Shown: piece by piece, positions 20,846-33,694 of the stretch
How positions within the stretch are numbered: position 1 is the stretch's first letter
How the letters are laid out: each line of letters starts with the position of its first letter
NCBI GenBank assembly: GCA_004764695.1
Contig: SMSO01000014.1
Location: forward strand, 6,996,029-7,060,028
Length of the DNA: 64,000 bases
Direction of reading: 5' to 3'
Origin: Schizochytrium sp. TIO01
Lineage: Eukaryota; Sar; Bigyra; Thraustochytrida; Thraustochytriidae
Translations under genes and position numbers: made by a program
The notes under the pieces: model-generated
What the model was told of the DNA's origin: nothing
The model's database searches: none
Seen by the model: only the letters and a program-made list of their open reading frames with translations

Positions 20846-23800
20846 GGTGCCTTTAGTTCTTTTCAGTTGATACAAGAGTATTTACCTTGGGTATATATGC
20901 AACTGATAATCCGGAGTATGGCTGGATTACCAAGTTAGCCTCTCGACCCTGGTAAATATAGCAGACAGGCTTTCCTTACGGTCGCCCGGAGGTTTGCTCT
21001 GCAATCAGTCTTCAGATATCTGCACCTGGACGTAGATCCTTATTGGGCTCCTTGTGCTGCTTTGTAATATGCTGTTTCTTATATAGAGAGGATTGTGGTT
21101 CCAGCTACCACGCTAGGTCTCTTCGGCTTCTGCGGCTTCTTCGCAGGCACGTGGGGACTCTCAAACTAGTTGAGCAGTCGCACTAGACAAACCTCACGCC
21201 TGAAGCTCGGGCACAAGCAATCAATATCTGGATGAACGGGCGAAAGGGCGATGGAGACGAGGCAAGGAGGGAAATCAGGAAACGAATCACTCACTCACTC
21301 ACTCACTCCCTCGCTCCCTCACTCGTCGATGCAAGGGCAATCAAGCGCCGCGGCCTTCCCACAGGTCGTGGTCGGTACAGGTGAACGCAAAGCCTTGAAG
21401 GCAAAGACGCGGCCACGCTCGCGCCTTCGAAGATGCGAGTCTCCGCCGCTGCCAGAACTTGGCGCGTGCGGAGCAAACTCGCTCGCTGTGCTTGGACTCG
21501 CAGTCTGTCTTTTTGTCTTTTAGTCTTTCTCCTGAGTGTTTATCTCAAGTTCATTAAACAACAACAAATAAATAAATAAATTAAAATACTTATGATAGTT
21601 ATCACTTATGTGGGTTTTTAGTTTGTTTTTGGTTTGAGTGATTTGGAAAGGACTAAGTAGAGGCTAGTCGAGTGGTAGCATTGCTCAAATACAGAATACT
21701 TTGAAGTAAAAGAGAAGAGGAGAGATTTGAACAAAGCACTAATGGTGAGTTGTGTTAAGGAGTGCACAGCTTTATATTACGTATGTACTAGTCCTTTGCA
21801 GATGGTAAAAAGTTGTGAAAATGAAAAACTTGAAAAAGTCATTCCTTGCCCAGTTGCTCTGTGAATGAATCAATCGATATTGAGAGACAGCTTGTCGCCT
21901 GCTAGCGTTCACAATTATACGATGTAATTCTTCTACTACCCTCACCTTGTAGGGTACTATGTTGAAGACAGCTAGAGACTTTTGGTTTCTTTTTCTGGCT
22001 TAGGTAAGAATAATAAAGAAGGTCCAAAGGCAGCATCTTTGATGTAGGTAAGACTTGGCGGTTCAACTTATGAAATATACAAACAAGCAACATTTACAAT
22101 GTCCTGTCCTTTACATCTTGCAGGCTCGAGCTTTCCCTCTTTTGCTGTCCTTGGCTACCGTAAGAAGCTGTGCCCAATCGCTGATAACCTCCCAGCCTGC
22201 GAGGCACAACTAATCTCTTCAAGTTGGTGTGCGCTGGTAATCTCTCTTGTACTTACTACATTCTGTCTTTCTAAAAGAGTTTTTCCATTCGCATTCGATA
22301 TTGGAGATAAAGTCTGCATCGTCATTGTTAGGTATTCTACTTCCCCTGATTGGGATTGTATATACACTTCTATTACTGAACAAATCGGCGAGAGTGATGC
22401 AACAGAAGCAGGAGGCGAGCGTACGACCGACCGAGTGAGTCAAGGGCTTTCCAATTTTAAACCTCTTTCTCTTTCTTTTGAAAAGTTAAAAAACAAAACA
22501 AAAACCTTTTAGATTAAATTATTGTTGAAAGCAACACCTCCGAAAAGGAGCTTGGCTACATGATGCATAGGTTTTTGTTTTCAAAGGCATGTTGAACTGT
22601 AAGAAATAGATGCACAACCTAGGGAGGTGTTTCTCCCACTACATATAGGTAGGCCTATATATATTTCTTTTGAATGGAGAAATGAACAAAATAACTTGAA
22701 AGTAACTCAATTTTTTAATTTAATGAATAGAAGTAGTAGCCGATTAGTGCACAGCTCATTATGGAGGTTAAAGTTGAAACGTCTAAAATACCACCCCTGA
22801 TTGTCTTTACAACAAGGGCACGTGCCGGCGAATAGGGTATATTACCAATAATAAGGGTGTGTACGTGTGCACGCGCAAAAGTCAGAAAAGGGATTATTAT
22901 TTTTTAAATATAATTCTTTGTCTTGACGAGTGATACTGAGATGTGAGGCATGTCAGGGACTGGAGTCCAGTTTGAGGTGATATTTGATAGGTGGTTTTCC
23001 TCTCAACTGCTGGCATGTCTGCACGTCGTGGGTCTTCTTTGCTACTGTCCGTGGGGAAACACGGCCTTGATACGGCACATCGAGGTTCGCCTGAGAGTCT
23101 AACTTTTTTTGTGATTGACGCTGTTTTAAAAAGGTAATTGAATTCACCAGCTGGCTCTGGAACATGTTTTGCATCTTGCCATGATATCGACAAGTCCTTG
23201 GTCCTAGCAATAGTAGTACGTATGTCAAAAATAAGTTGAAGTACCTGTTGTCATTTGGGCGCGAACTAGTTAGAAACTCATAACACACTGGTAGGGAAGA
23301 ACGTGCCATCTGAAAGTGGGAAGAGCAAAATTGAGATCATTGTGAACCAAGGACACGCAGAATAGCTGCTGACCAAATTAGATCATATTTAAATATTATA
23401 GTAAGAGATTATTATTCCCGCTTTTTCGTGGTAGGCTTGAAGAGACAATCGTATGAACAAATGACTAAAAGGATTAGTGGTATACCTTTTTTTTAAATGT
23501 CTTTTTTATGAGCAGAGCTATTATGTGTGGGCTCTTTTACTTGAGTTGAATACCACAACGGCATTTAAAGAGTGGTTTATTTTGGCTTGAGTTTTTACTC
23601 AAGCTAAAAGCTTCAACTTATTACCTCTGACTATTGAGAGTGCCAAAATGAAGCTATGAAACCGGTCGGTAGTACGTACCGATACCTACTAAATTGCGTA
23701 TTATAAAAGACAATTTACAAAGTCTAACTGCTTAAAATGATTATTAGAGGTTGGTTATATTTTGGTTTTAACTCTATTTATGTAGTCATATTCAAATTGG

Positions 23801-25233
23801 ATTGATTCAAAGAAGACAAATGAACTACCTATCTAGATAGTACCTAGGTACAGGTTCATTCTGTATTGAAGCTTCTCCAAGCCTTGCACCAAAGTGGAAT
23901 AAAGTGATGATAGGAGGTTATAAACAACGAGTAAACATGATTCATCAGGAGCAGATACTCCACGTTATATGCTACTACGGCGCTACATGCGACAAAAAGT
24001 AGGGTTAAGAAAAGTCTGTATGAGAAATGAAGAAGTAGGGGCATTTTGAATGCTTGTCATAGCCTAATTGTTTTGTTCATCTCCTTCTGTTGAAGAAAAT
24101 AAGCTAAGCATGTGTGACGTCAGCTTCTTAGTCTAGTCACGGAGAGGTGGTTTTTAGGAATTTGCATGTACGCAACAATGGTCCGCTACTTCTCCAAAAT
24201 ACAGCAGACGTAGCACTATAGATTTGAGAAATAATGAGAAATAAGAATCATGTTGACGACAGACATCAATATTTCAGGTTGGGTGCTGTCGTCGAACAGA
24301 TTGGAGTTTTACTAGCAAACGGGAAAGGGGTAGCAATGGAAGTAGACGTAGTGATCTGCATCGATCTACTCACACCTATTATTCATCCTCGCAATTGATT
24401 AGAAAACAACTGTATCCATATGGATGCAGCCGTGACCGAACGACACAAAGCCCTGCAAACGCAAAGGGTTATGATGGTACGAATGTTGTAGCCTTTGCGG
24501 AAGCTTTATATTCGGTGACTTGGAAACGGAAACTCGAATAGTTTGGCGCATATCTCAAGCTTTAAGACAGCTTGACTTTATGAAGCAAGTGGCACGATTG
24601 TGAGCGCATGCGAGAGGATATTTGGAGGAGGGGAAAGTCAGTTAGCGATACAGACAGAGTATAAGTCTGGTAGTATTATTATCATCGACGTCATCAGCAC
24701 TATAATCGACTTCGTCGGGGATCAGGCTCACTTGCTCACTCCTGACTACGTCCAATAAAGGCGAGTCCAAAGAAGCGGCGTGGGTCCGAGGGTTAGGAAG
24801 TGAGGAAAGAGAAATAAGATTGAAGAAAAGAATTTTTGGTCTTGCGGATACAAGACCCCTGACCAAGCTTATTTCTAGTTGCCGTAAGTGTCAGAATAAC
24901 AACAACAAGAAGAAGCTTAGTTGGCTACTAAGCTCACATCTATAGACATAATTGCGTATAACCCAGAAGTATGATCTCTCTCTCAAATGCACCCATTTTA
25001 AGAGATAGTAGGGCTGGGATCAATGGATATGACATATAGATGAAAGAGGCAAGCGAGTTTGGAGTGACCTTTGCAGCTGTGTTTACTGATCATAAAGAGT
25101 CACATGCATGCATGAAGGACAAAACCCCCTTCCCTGCTTTGGCAAAGTAAAGAAGGGAATCAGGTAGGCAGGCGTACAACAAATGGCAGCACCCGCGAGG
25201 TTCTACGAAGCATATTGAGGGCTCAAATTTGAT
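20846..25233. other. 4.4-kb spacer, no gene supported
   Basis: The first 650 bases are relatively G+C-rich with a CACT/CCCT repeat near 21284-21325 and look like the promoter and leader of the SH3/FKBP gene. The rest is AT-rich. Frames of 60-140 codons (21251-21523, 22099-22512, 22897-23309) overlap in alternative frames and show no recognisable domain. A palindrome TACCTAGGTA sits at 23841-23850. Confidence 0.6.
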
Positions 25234-25746
25234 CTAGTGAACGGGTGCAAATAGCTCAGCGACCTCTTCATCGTAGTAGTCATAGGGATCATCTTCCTCA
25301 TCGGATTCGTCCCCCTCGTCAACGAGATGCATATTCATGTCAAAGCGGCGACTGCAGATGCGTGCCTTCATAACATCTTGTGTAGATGAGCGAGATCTCT
25401 TTTCAATCTCCTTTAGTTCTGTTTGACGCGGGTCCTGCTTCCTCTCAGGTGGTTCGTAGTGAAATTTGAGCTCAGTTTCCCTATCCAATTCACGCTGCCT
25501 TTCAAGCTCATATTCTTGGTCCATAAAGTCTTCGGGACCATAATTTGCGAGACGGTCTTCTCTGTAGACCTCCTGGTTCTTGCCTCCTCCACGTTGTTTC
25601 TTCTGCTTCCGAGCCTTCTTGTCCTTCTTCTTCATACGCGCTCTTTGCAAAAGAGAAGGTCTCCGCACGCCTTGCGCAGTGTGCATGCCCTCTTGTTCCT
25701 TACGTAGGCTGAGGCGCCTTCGTAGAGAGGAGGTGCTGGAGCCCAT
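25234..25746 (-). CDS. Small basic/acidic protein with myristoylation-like N-terminus
   Basis: A 170-residue protein of unknown function. The frame stays open upstream, but the first ATG gives MGSSTSSLRRRLSLRK. Gly2 with Ser6 fits the N-myristoylation pattern, and the following Arg/Leu-rich stretch could add membrane binding by charge. Residues 29-55 are a lysine-rich block (MKKKDKKARKQKKQRGGGK), residues 60-120 are Glu/Arg-rich and probably helical, and the tail (about 153-165) is strongly acidic with Tyr (DESDEEDDPYDYYDEE). No enzyme motif is visible. Steady codon structure, absence of simple repeats and the G+C-rich 5' flank argue that it is real, but it has no recognised relative. It is the only gene supported between 20.8 and 33.7 kb. 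Confidence 0.6.
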   Translation of the reverse strand: MGSSTSSLRRRLSLRKEQEGMHTAQGVRRPSLLQRARMKKKDKKARKQKKQRGGGKNQEVYREDRLANYGPEDFMDQEYELERQRELDRETELKFHYEPPERKQDPRQTELKEIEKRSRSSTQDVMKARICSRRFDMNMHLVDEGDESDEEDDPYDYYDEEVAELFAPVH

Positions 25747-28700
25747 CTTGCTACGTGCGAGGCCACAAGCACCACTTGAGTACACAGACACGGAGGACTG
25801 TCAAGACGCCCCGCCACTGCCGCTATTGGCGCTGGAGGTTCTGGTCGCCCCCTTGATACCCGTGGTGGTGAACGTGGCTCCTGTGCTAGGTCTCCACGTT
25901 CGCCGTCTGCGAGTGTTGATTGAGCACAAGCCACTTTGCTGTTCTTCCTTTCTTTGTTTCTCACTTAAAACTTTTCGTCAGAACAAAACAAAATTTCTTT
26001 CATTTGAAAACAAGAAAGGAAAGCCTAACATCAGATAAGCCACTCTTATATAGAACATCTGGAAATAGCCAAATGGGTGCTCTTCGGCAATAGCTGCGAC
26101 ACGCGCCCGCTCTCTGCTCCTTCACCCTCCCTCTGACCCCACTGGCATCTACTTACAACACCCTCCTCACAACGCCCTTCCTCGTTCTCTCACTTTTCCA
26201 GTGGGACTCCCTCTCTGTTCACTGGGATTTCTTTTCCCTCTCAGGAACACAGATCTCCTCTCTGCTCCACTGGGGCTAATTGGGCACCTAACATCTCCCT
26301 CTCTCAGATTGTGCACACTCCATAGAAAGAAAGAGTCCTTTCATTTCGTTTCATTCACAACTTTGACTTGAAAATGTCCTCGCTTCCTTTGAAGATTGCT
26401 TATTCCATGTAGGACGATGGCCTCCTTCTTTTTGCCAGGCGAGGGAAGAAGAACTTGGAATTCTAATTTGCACTCGAAGTATTTCGAGCGACAAACAAGC
26501 TGACGAAGCTTGTGTGAAGATCTGTATTTTGTGTATTATTGTTGTCACTGCCTGTGAAAACGGTGCATGCGAGAACCACAAGGTGGCTGCTAGCTGCTCT
26601 GGTATAACGCCAACCATGACACATGCAGAAATTAGGATCCAAACTTTGCCTAGTTTGCAAATGGGTGATAATATTCCTATGCTTTATTTTCTTTTATTAC
26701 CTAATTTCTTTAAACCAAGAACAAAAAACGACGACTCTCACTAAAGCAGAAGTTATTCCAATAAATTCCTTACTTGGGTAAACTCAAACAAAAACATATA
26801 ATGCTATAGCGCAGTATTGGCTAGCGCCAACTGGTTCTATTATGCTGCAATATGAAGGCAGGCGAAAGTGGGAGACGATGGATGGTGCGGTAATCTGATC
26901 AAGCTTGAGTTTTTGGCATTTACTTTTTTTTTCTCCTTTAAAAAAAAATAAAAAAATAATAATGAACTTTATTACCTATTCGTGTATATAATAAGTAGGT
27001 AGGTACTTATAAAAAATGCACCCAAGATATATTCTTTGCTGCCTTGTTTGAGTTTCGAGTCATCAAGTCATCACCTTCCCCTGCGAAGAGATTACACTTA
27101 GACTATTGTCTTGCGTAGTGATTTTATTATAAAATAAGGCTCGAAAGAAGTCAGTCAAGCGGCACGCGGTTAGATCTGCGAGGACTTCGCTGTGCCTGCA
27201 GAGCAGGTATATGTAGAAGTCATTTGACGCGTGTTAGAAAAAGATAGCCACAATTTCAGTATATGATACTGCAACTAAATGCAGACGTTTATCCCAATAC
27301 TCAAGTGTAACCCAATAATGCTATTAGAGGAACAAACAACACAACCATATTTCGGCTAAAGGAGTGCAATCGAGATCAGCGAGTGGTCTGGGATTTCTAT
27401 CCTGGCTTGCCAAGAGGTAGCAGTACCCTAATTGATCAGATTATACGGTCAACCAGAATCATTTAGTACGCACGCTCCAATTGTAGAAGTGCACAAGAAT
27501 CGTGACAAAGAGAAAGCAGACCATACCATTGGTCTTTATTGAGATGATGAGTACCCACTAACTAACTACCTTCCAGTAGGTATCGATGAAAAGAAGCAAG
27601 CTGCTCGTCTCTAAGCAGCCCTGTCACCGGGGTGCTCATTCATCACACTCACTATCAGGCACTACCAAGCTATGAACAATCTTCGTTTTGGGGAAAAGGC
27701 GCAAACCTCTCATACTGTTTGCACAGCTCCAGAAAGCTGGTGTTGGTACTACAATTATTCTGCTTGCTTTTGACAATAAAATTATGAAATCTACAAGGTA
27801 CGACCTGCTAGGTACCGCTAATATTGACAATTTCTCAGCACGGCATTGGCATGGTAGGAACCGCCACACGCTTTCGAATGGCTTAAAACACCCCCGTTCA
27901 CCTTGTGCACCGTGCACGTGCTTTGATCAATATAAAAACTTTAATTCTTTTTAAATAAAAGTTTTGTTTCGAGCTTGTAAGGAAAAGAGAGAGGAAATTA
28001 GTTGTGTATTATTTATTTATTTTTTTGTTTCATATTTACTTTGACTGCTAGGAGATACCACTACAAGAGCGCACCTACTGCACGAAGCATGAGCGTCAAT
28101 ATGCATCACGCACAGTTTTTGAGAGTGGCCATCAAATTAATTGAAAAGCTGGAGTTTTCAGACTGGGTATGGCTCGGCAATGGACTCAATACTAGCCACT
28201 ACCTACTGCCTGATAGAGCCCACAGTATGCTTAGCGACGCACGTCCTCCATCTTACTGGACTGCATAGAAGGGAACATCCAAGTTGTTCGCTTTCTGGTA
28301 AAAGTCAGACCAAAGCTCGCTGAAGACGATTCTCGCGCTACTTGCTCTTTCCAAACTTGTGCATTACACCATTTTATATCAAGCTCATCATCTTTCAAAT
28401 AAGCTGCTCATACACATATACATTCCTCTAAAATTGAATAATCAAGGTTTTACACCAAACTGTACAACATGTCCAGGTATTGAGGATCGACTCACAACAT
28501 ATCATATTCTCAAGTTTATCATACGATGTTTGACATCAAAACACGAATACCAAATAGCGCTCCATTGACACTTAAAACTTGAAGAGTCATTGGTCGATTC
28601 AATCATTCATTTTCATAAAACATGACTTCTTTATTTCATATGCATGGGAATATTGGAACGTTGTCCTCATTCTCTAAAGGTGTCATGATGGACGCAGTAC

Positions 28701-30400
28701 CTGCGGCAAATAGATGCGCTTACACGAAAACCAGAAGCTTGAAACATGGCACCCCTCACAGTGTGCATTCTCTTACAAGATTTTTTATCTTTTGTTTTGT
28801 GTGTTAGTTCTTGAGGAAAGAGGTATTGTCTAATCAACGAAATTGTTCAGTCCTCCAATGGATGAATTTTAACATTCCTAGCCAATTTTTAATAGTAGCT
28901 TGATAAAGTTCTATCGTGGTATACAATATGCGACTGAGGACCTGAAGTTATAATGAAATCATAATATTAATAGTTTCGTGTGCATATCTCGAAAGGACAC
29001 GTCATTTTTAATTTTATTCTATTAAAAACGTTGACAAAGACTACTCATCAGAAGAGGATGCGCATCAAACTTCCTAGGTGGAGAGAAGAAATGATAAAGT
29101 ATATCTCGAATTGGAGATGACTCAAATCGTAAACATAAACTTAGTACCAGTTGTCTAGTAGCTCGATGAGCACATCTTGAATCAAGGCTTATCAAGCAAG
29201 CGTGTGACTGGCTCAAAGTTCTGGATGCTGCTCTAACCCTTGGAGAGGGCAATTGTTATAGCTCTGACTTAGCAACTGGGTGATGTATAAGGATTGAGAA
29301 AGTGGAGAAGGTCGGGTCATATATAGTTCACTCAAATAGGTTGATATACAAATCCTCAGCCAGCCACCATTTTCAGTCTCAGTTCAGCATACTTTATCAA
29401 ACGTTTCTGTAAATGTATGTCAACAATCAGTCCTACTGCATAAACAAGATCCTCCAACATTCTTTCGTGAAATGAAAATAACAAGTGACCTTATACTAAT
29501 TACCTATTACATTAACACATTTCCCCAAAGCCTAGCATGCATACATTGAAGTTAAACTTTAATATTAAACTTTAATGAATTTGACCAAAGGGTTGTGAGC
29601 TACTAAACTGGCGCAAATTGAAAATAAGAAAACTCAGCATCGGTTTAAAAGCTTTCTAGCAACCACAAGAACAAACGTGCCATTTTCTTTTCTCTTTCTT
29701 TTCAATTTATGAAGTCAGATCCATGCTGCTTTGCTTTTGTTTGCTTACAAATTCTGCTGAAGTACTGTTGCTTGAATTTCTATAGACAGGAGAACATGTA
29801 GGATGGAGATCTCGCACGTTGTAAATAACCACGACCTGCAAATCCCCGCCCTTTGAGGTAAGCTGCACTCTTTGCAAAATGTCACATGTGAATAGGGCCA
29901 TCCATAGTAGTGGTGGTGGTGCCCGATCTTACTATTGGCCTTACAAACAGCTCCATTTTTATTCGTTTGGTAAAACGTAACGTGCCAATGAGCACCCCTC
30001 AGCTGGACTTTGAGTCGCCACTCAAGTCTGGTTTTATGGATCTAAAGACGTCACTGTTTCCATAGATATCGCCTATATTACAAGACAAAATAACGAGGTG
30101 TTCCCACATGGAAAGATAAAAAAGCCTTTTACTAGTAATTTACTTTTAGGTAGGTAGAGAGATAGAGAGAGGAGGTACCTAGTTCCGCAGAGAACAGAAG
30201 GTTTCCAAAGTTCATTCATAGATATGAACATGCATAAGCGGCAGTGAGGTTCATGAACGCCAAGCAATCGCATTATCTTCTTCCCTACAGAGTGCACCAA
30301 GCAAGCCAAAGCGCCAATATCGGGTCATCAGATAATAATTTGCTTGCACGTGCAGTTCCTCTCGCAAGCTCCATTCTGGCACTCAGCATTATCTCGTCAA
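25747..30400. other. 4.7-kb spacer, no gene supported
   Basis: The first 350 bases are G+C-rich and probably the 5' flank of the small MGSS protein gene; they are followed at about 26100-26330 by a C/T-rich tract. From 26400 on the DNA is AT-rich with only short overlapping frames of 60-95 codons, none with a motif. GTAGGTAGGTAC stands near 26995-27006. Confidence 0.6.
26100..26330. repeat. Pyrimidine-rich tract with repeated CACTGG motifs
   Basis: A strongly C/T-biased stretch containing four CACTGG-like words (near 26140, 26198 as the reverse complement, 26220 and 26268) separated by CTCCCTCTCTG-type runs. It lies 350-580 bases upstream of the small MGSS protein gene on the opposite strand. 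Confidence 0.6.
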
Positions 30401-30717
30401 TCGAATTTTGCCCACGTGCCAGAAGCTTATAGGTCTCTCTTCCCCGCCCGCGACCCTCGCTCAATCGTTAGTCAACTTGCGTTTGCCGGTCTCAGCTCGA
30501 GGGCCCCGTCGTGTAAACAGCCCTGGCCGGTCTCCCATCACACGAGGCGCTTCAATTCAAGCCCCCTCGCACCGGGGGTTGCGCGTTTTACCTTGCGACG
30601 TGAAGATTGCCGCAGCCATCGCTGCAATCCTGGCAACCTCCAGCGCTAGCAGAACGAACCACATCTGTTTGAAGCACAGTCTGCGACGGCTCGCAGATCC
30701 ATCTTCAACCCATCAGC

Positions 30718-30747
<30 letters not shown>
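30718..30747. repeat. CAGG tetranucleotide repeat
   Basis: About seven exact tandem copies of the 4-bp unit; 110 bases further on is a GTAC/ACGT tetranucleotide run. Confidence 0.9.
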
Positions 30748-30748
<1 letters not shown>

Positions 30749-32146
30749 CTAGTTGCCCATTCGACCCTTGGAGCTCTTCTTCTTCGTTGAGCTCTTGTTC
30801 GACGCAGAGCAGGAACTACAGCACTAGCACCAGCACCGAGCGAGCGAGTGAGTGAGTACGTACGTACGTAGGCACGTACGTATGTGCAGCGCAGAAGAAG
30901 TTTTGAGGTACGCCGCGACTGCAGTTCTTTCGACCGCACCTTCGGAAACCGCGCAGGGTGTCTACGCAGAGGACCTGCGCTGTTGCAGCTGCCTTCGTGA
31001 AGACCCAGCCAGAGTCGATTGAATTCTCTGCCACCGGAGGTACCGACGTACCAACGTAGTGCTCTTGACGATGGCTGACGACCGTAAAGGCAGTGAATTG
31101 AATGCTGATTGGTGCTGATTCAACAGGTGCTCTCAAGATAGTCCACCAACTCGTTTTGCAGGTCACTCCTCTCTGTGTGAAGAAAGGCACTGCTCTGCTT
31201 CTGCACAGGTGCCTAAAGGGAATAGTTAGTTGAGGTGTCTGTAGTCTCAAGTTCCCTTCTGCGCGGGTTCTCTCGAAGCAGATTTCGAGGAGCAGCTTCA
31301 AGCTCACGTTCACGCTCGAGCAAACTGCGGAAGCAAAGGTAGATCTTCTCTGCGACGCCACTTCCAAGAACAGTCGTCGATCTCCAAGTTGGTCACGGCC
31401 CGCATCTTCGAATCCCTGGGCAAACGAGCATCATGAGAGCCATCCATAGAGATAGATAGGTCGAAGGGAACAGAGTCGTATATATATATAATCGCGAGAA
31501 TATTGAGAGCACCGCAGCCTTGAAGTACTTTCTGTAGTGGCAGTCAATCCCTGTGACCTTGCTCAGGTTTGTTCCATCAATCGATTGACCAGGCTCGATT
31601 CCTGCTTGGACATTGAGCCCTAGTTGGGGATCGCATTCGCGTGAGGGCTAGCCAACTCCCAACAAGAATCCAAATCGGCCATTGAGTTCCTCATCGATTC
31701 CTCATCCAATAAACTCATTGGAAGTTGATTGTTTGTTTATTTATTTATTTATTTATTTATTCAATTTTTTATTTATAAACTTAGATAGAGAATAACCACC
31801 TAGCTAGTGCCCTGCTGCGGCTAACCCGTAGTAGTGTGTGACAGCAAACGCCCAAAGTCCCATTTATCTCTTAACCAATTACAAGTCTCATCATTCATTC
31901 CCTTTTGGACATCATAGCTGTGCAGAAACGCATTGCGAAAGCCACCGCGAGGGCGAAGTATTTCTCGCAGCAGGCAGAGTCTGATTGAAGAACAGGCCAC
32001 GGCGAAGCAGTCCCGGTTGGGTCAATCAGGAGCAGACATCAAGGCAGAGCAGGTTGAAATTGTAAAAGCTTGCAGGGCTTAAGAAAGCAGCGCTCTCCAA
32101 GCAAGTCTTCTGCAGGTACACATAGTTTTGTACGACTGCAAGTGCT

Positions 32147-32159
32147 GAAGAAGAAGAAG

Positions 32160-32189
<30 letters not shown>
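32147..32189. repeat. GAA trinucleotide repeat
   Basis: About fourteen uninterrupted GAA units. Purine-only strand asymmetry of this kind can form triplex DNA. Confidence 0.95.
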
Positions 32190-32190
<1 letters not shown>

Positions 32191-33378
32191 GCCCGGACCC
32201 ATTTGGAGACTCGAGCTGGTGTCATTTATCAGCACGCGTATTCGGATCGCGGTCTTTGGTTGGCGGTACCTAGCTAGCTAGAGAGGAGCTCAAGCGCTCA
32301 AGGTCTGTAACTGGTCTAGGCAGGCAAGCAAGCAAGCCAAGCAAGCCAAGCAAGCAAGTGCGAGTCGCCATCCTTTCCGTCAGTCACGTCTCCGCACGTG
32401 TTGAGCTGCCTCTTCGAGCTATCTCTCTGCCTCCCTAGTGCATGCACTTTTCAGCCACGAGACACTTTGCTTTATCCGCTCGTTAAGCATTCACCCATTC
32501 ACTCATTCACTCATTCACTCATTAGGAAGCAAGACTTCAAAAAGGGAGCTCGAGCATCTTCGTAGGAGTTTCGAAAGCCCAAGAAATCAACACACCACAT
32601 CACATCACACCACGCCACCGCATTCCATTCCATTCCATTCCAGCTCTTCCTCTCAAGCAAGCCTCTTGAAGAACGAAGAGGCGGTTCTATCCAAGTGCGC
32701 AGCACGTGCACGTTCCTCTCAACTTTTAGTTGTTTTCTATTCCGTCATATGTTAAGTTATCTATCGCGCAGAGATAATAAGAGATAGACAGACTGAGATA
32801 GGAGACAGAGAGAGAGGGAGAGAACCCTTTCGTGCAGTGCATAGTACCACCTATACTGCTTCCGCTTCAGGTTGTTCAACGTGGAGCTGTCGTTCCTCGA
32901 CGTTCCTCGAGGCGGCTATTCTCGGGCCCGGCAGAGCACGCAGAACGCGAGCAGCACGCAGCAACTAACTGGGATACATACGCAAGAGGTGGGTGGAAAC
33001 GTGCACTTCTGGAGCCTCTTTGTGCAGGTGTACTATTTATTCGTCCACTTCTCTATAGATTTCTATAGATTTCTTTCTTTTGCGTTCCTTCTTTCTTTCT
33101 CACGGATTGCAGAAGAATTACAGGAATCGTGAGCTCATAAGACCTCTTAAGGCGGAATAGGCCCCTCAAAGTTCGCGCTTTGCTCCCCAAAAGAAAGAAA
33201 GAGAGAAAGAGAGAAAGAAAGAGAGAAAGAAAGAGGAAGGAAGGAGCCGTCTCCTGGGAAATACCGGACACGGAAGCGTACACACGCGCCGCAAAAGAGG
33301 CAAACTAGAAAGGCTTTATATCGTTGTTTGATCAGTGCACTTGAGGAGCGGGAATACAGAGGGGCGCAGAACCCGAAG

Positions 33379-33379
33379 C

Positions 33380-33414
<35 letters not shown>
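33379..33414. repeat. CAGA tetranucleotide repeat
   Basis: Nine tandem copies of the 4-bp unit, about 280 bases before the start codon of the NIPA-EDR2 gene and 140 bases after a GAAA/GAGA tract. Confidence 0.95.
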
Positions 33415-33694
33415 TAAATAAGAGATCTGTGAGACAAAGCCGCGGAAGACAGCTGGTTGTGCCGAGAGAAGGGAGTTCGCTGGAGATCGCTTTGGAGATT
33501 CACAAACTACGCGAGGGGGGTCTAACAGGCTGTGAGTGCGACATCAGCTGATTGCTACTTTGTACTGCCTGCCTACCTGCCTGCTTAGCTTAGCTTAGCT
33601 TGCTTGCTTGTACTTTTGTCTGTGTAAAGGAGAGTTTGGTGCTCCGAATACAGATTGGCGGCCGCTGCTGGTCAGGGTCGGGTGCCTTAACATC

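Larger units (their letters stand above)
30401..33694. other. Simple-repeat-rich 5' flank of the NIPA-EDR2 gene
   Basis: About 3.3 kb that is less AT-rich than the preceding spacer and dense in microsatellites: CAGG (30718-30747), GTAC (30857-30888), TTTA (31735-31761), GAA (32147-32189), AAGC (32321-32360), TCATTCAC (32498-32524), CATTC (32617-32641), GAAA/GAGA (33185-33240) and CAGA (33379-33414). Frames up to 183 codons on the minus strand (30816-31367) have no ATG start and no family signature. I read the region as regulatory or leader DNA, possibly with an unrecognised noncoding transcript. Confidence 0.5.

Noticed and set aside
21650-21740. TTCAAATC-like word resembling a tRNA T-loop (minus strand)
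   Set aside because: The flanking bases do not pair into a T stem and no acceptor or anticodon stem fits. No tRNA was found elsewhere by eye either.
30816-31367. 183-codon minus-strand frame
   Set aside because: No ATG start, no domain, and its end is a translation of a GTAC microsatellite; it lies in repeat-rich flank DNA.
30718-33414. Regular repeats considered as a CRISPR array
   Set aside because: The units are 3-8 bp microsatellites without spacers, in a eukaryotic genome.
20846-33694. Possible transposon or retroelement in the gene-poor stretch
   Set aside because: No reverse transcriptase, integrase or transposase motif, no long terminal or inverted repeats, and no target-site duplication could be seen.
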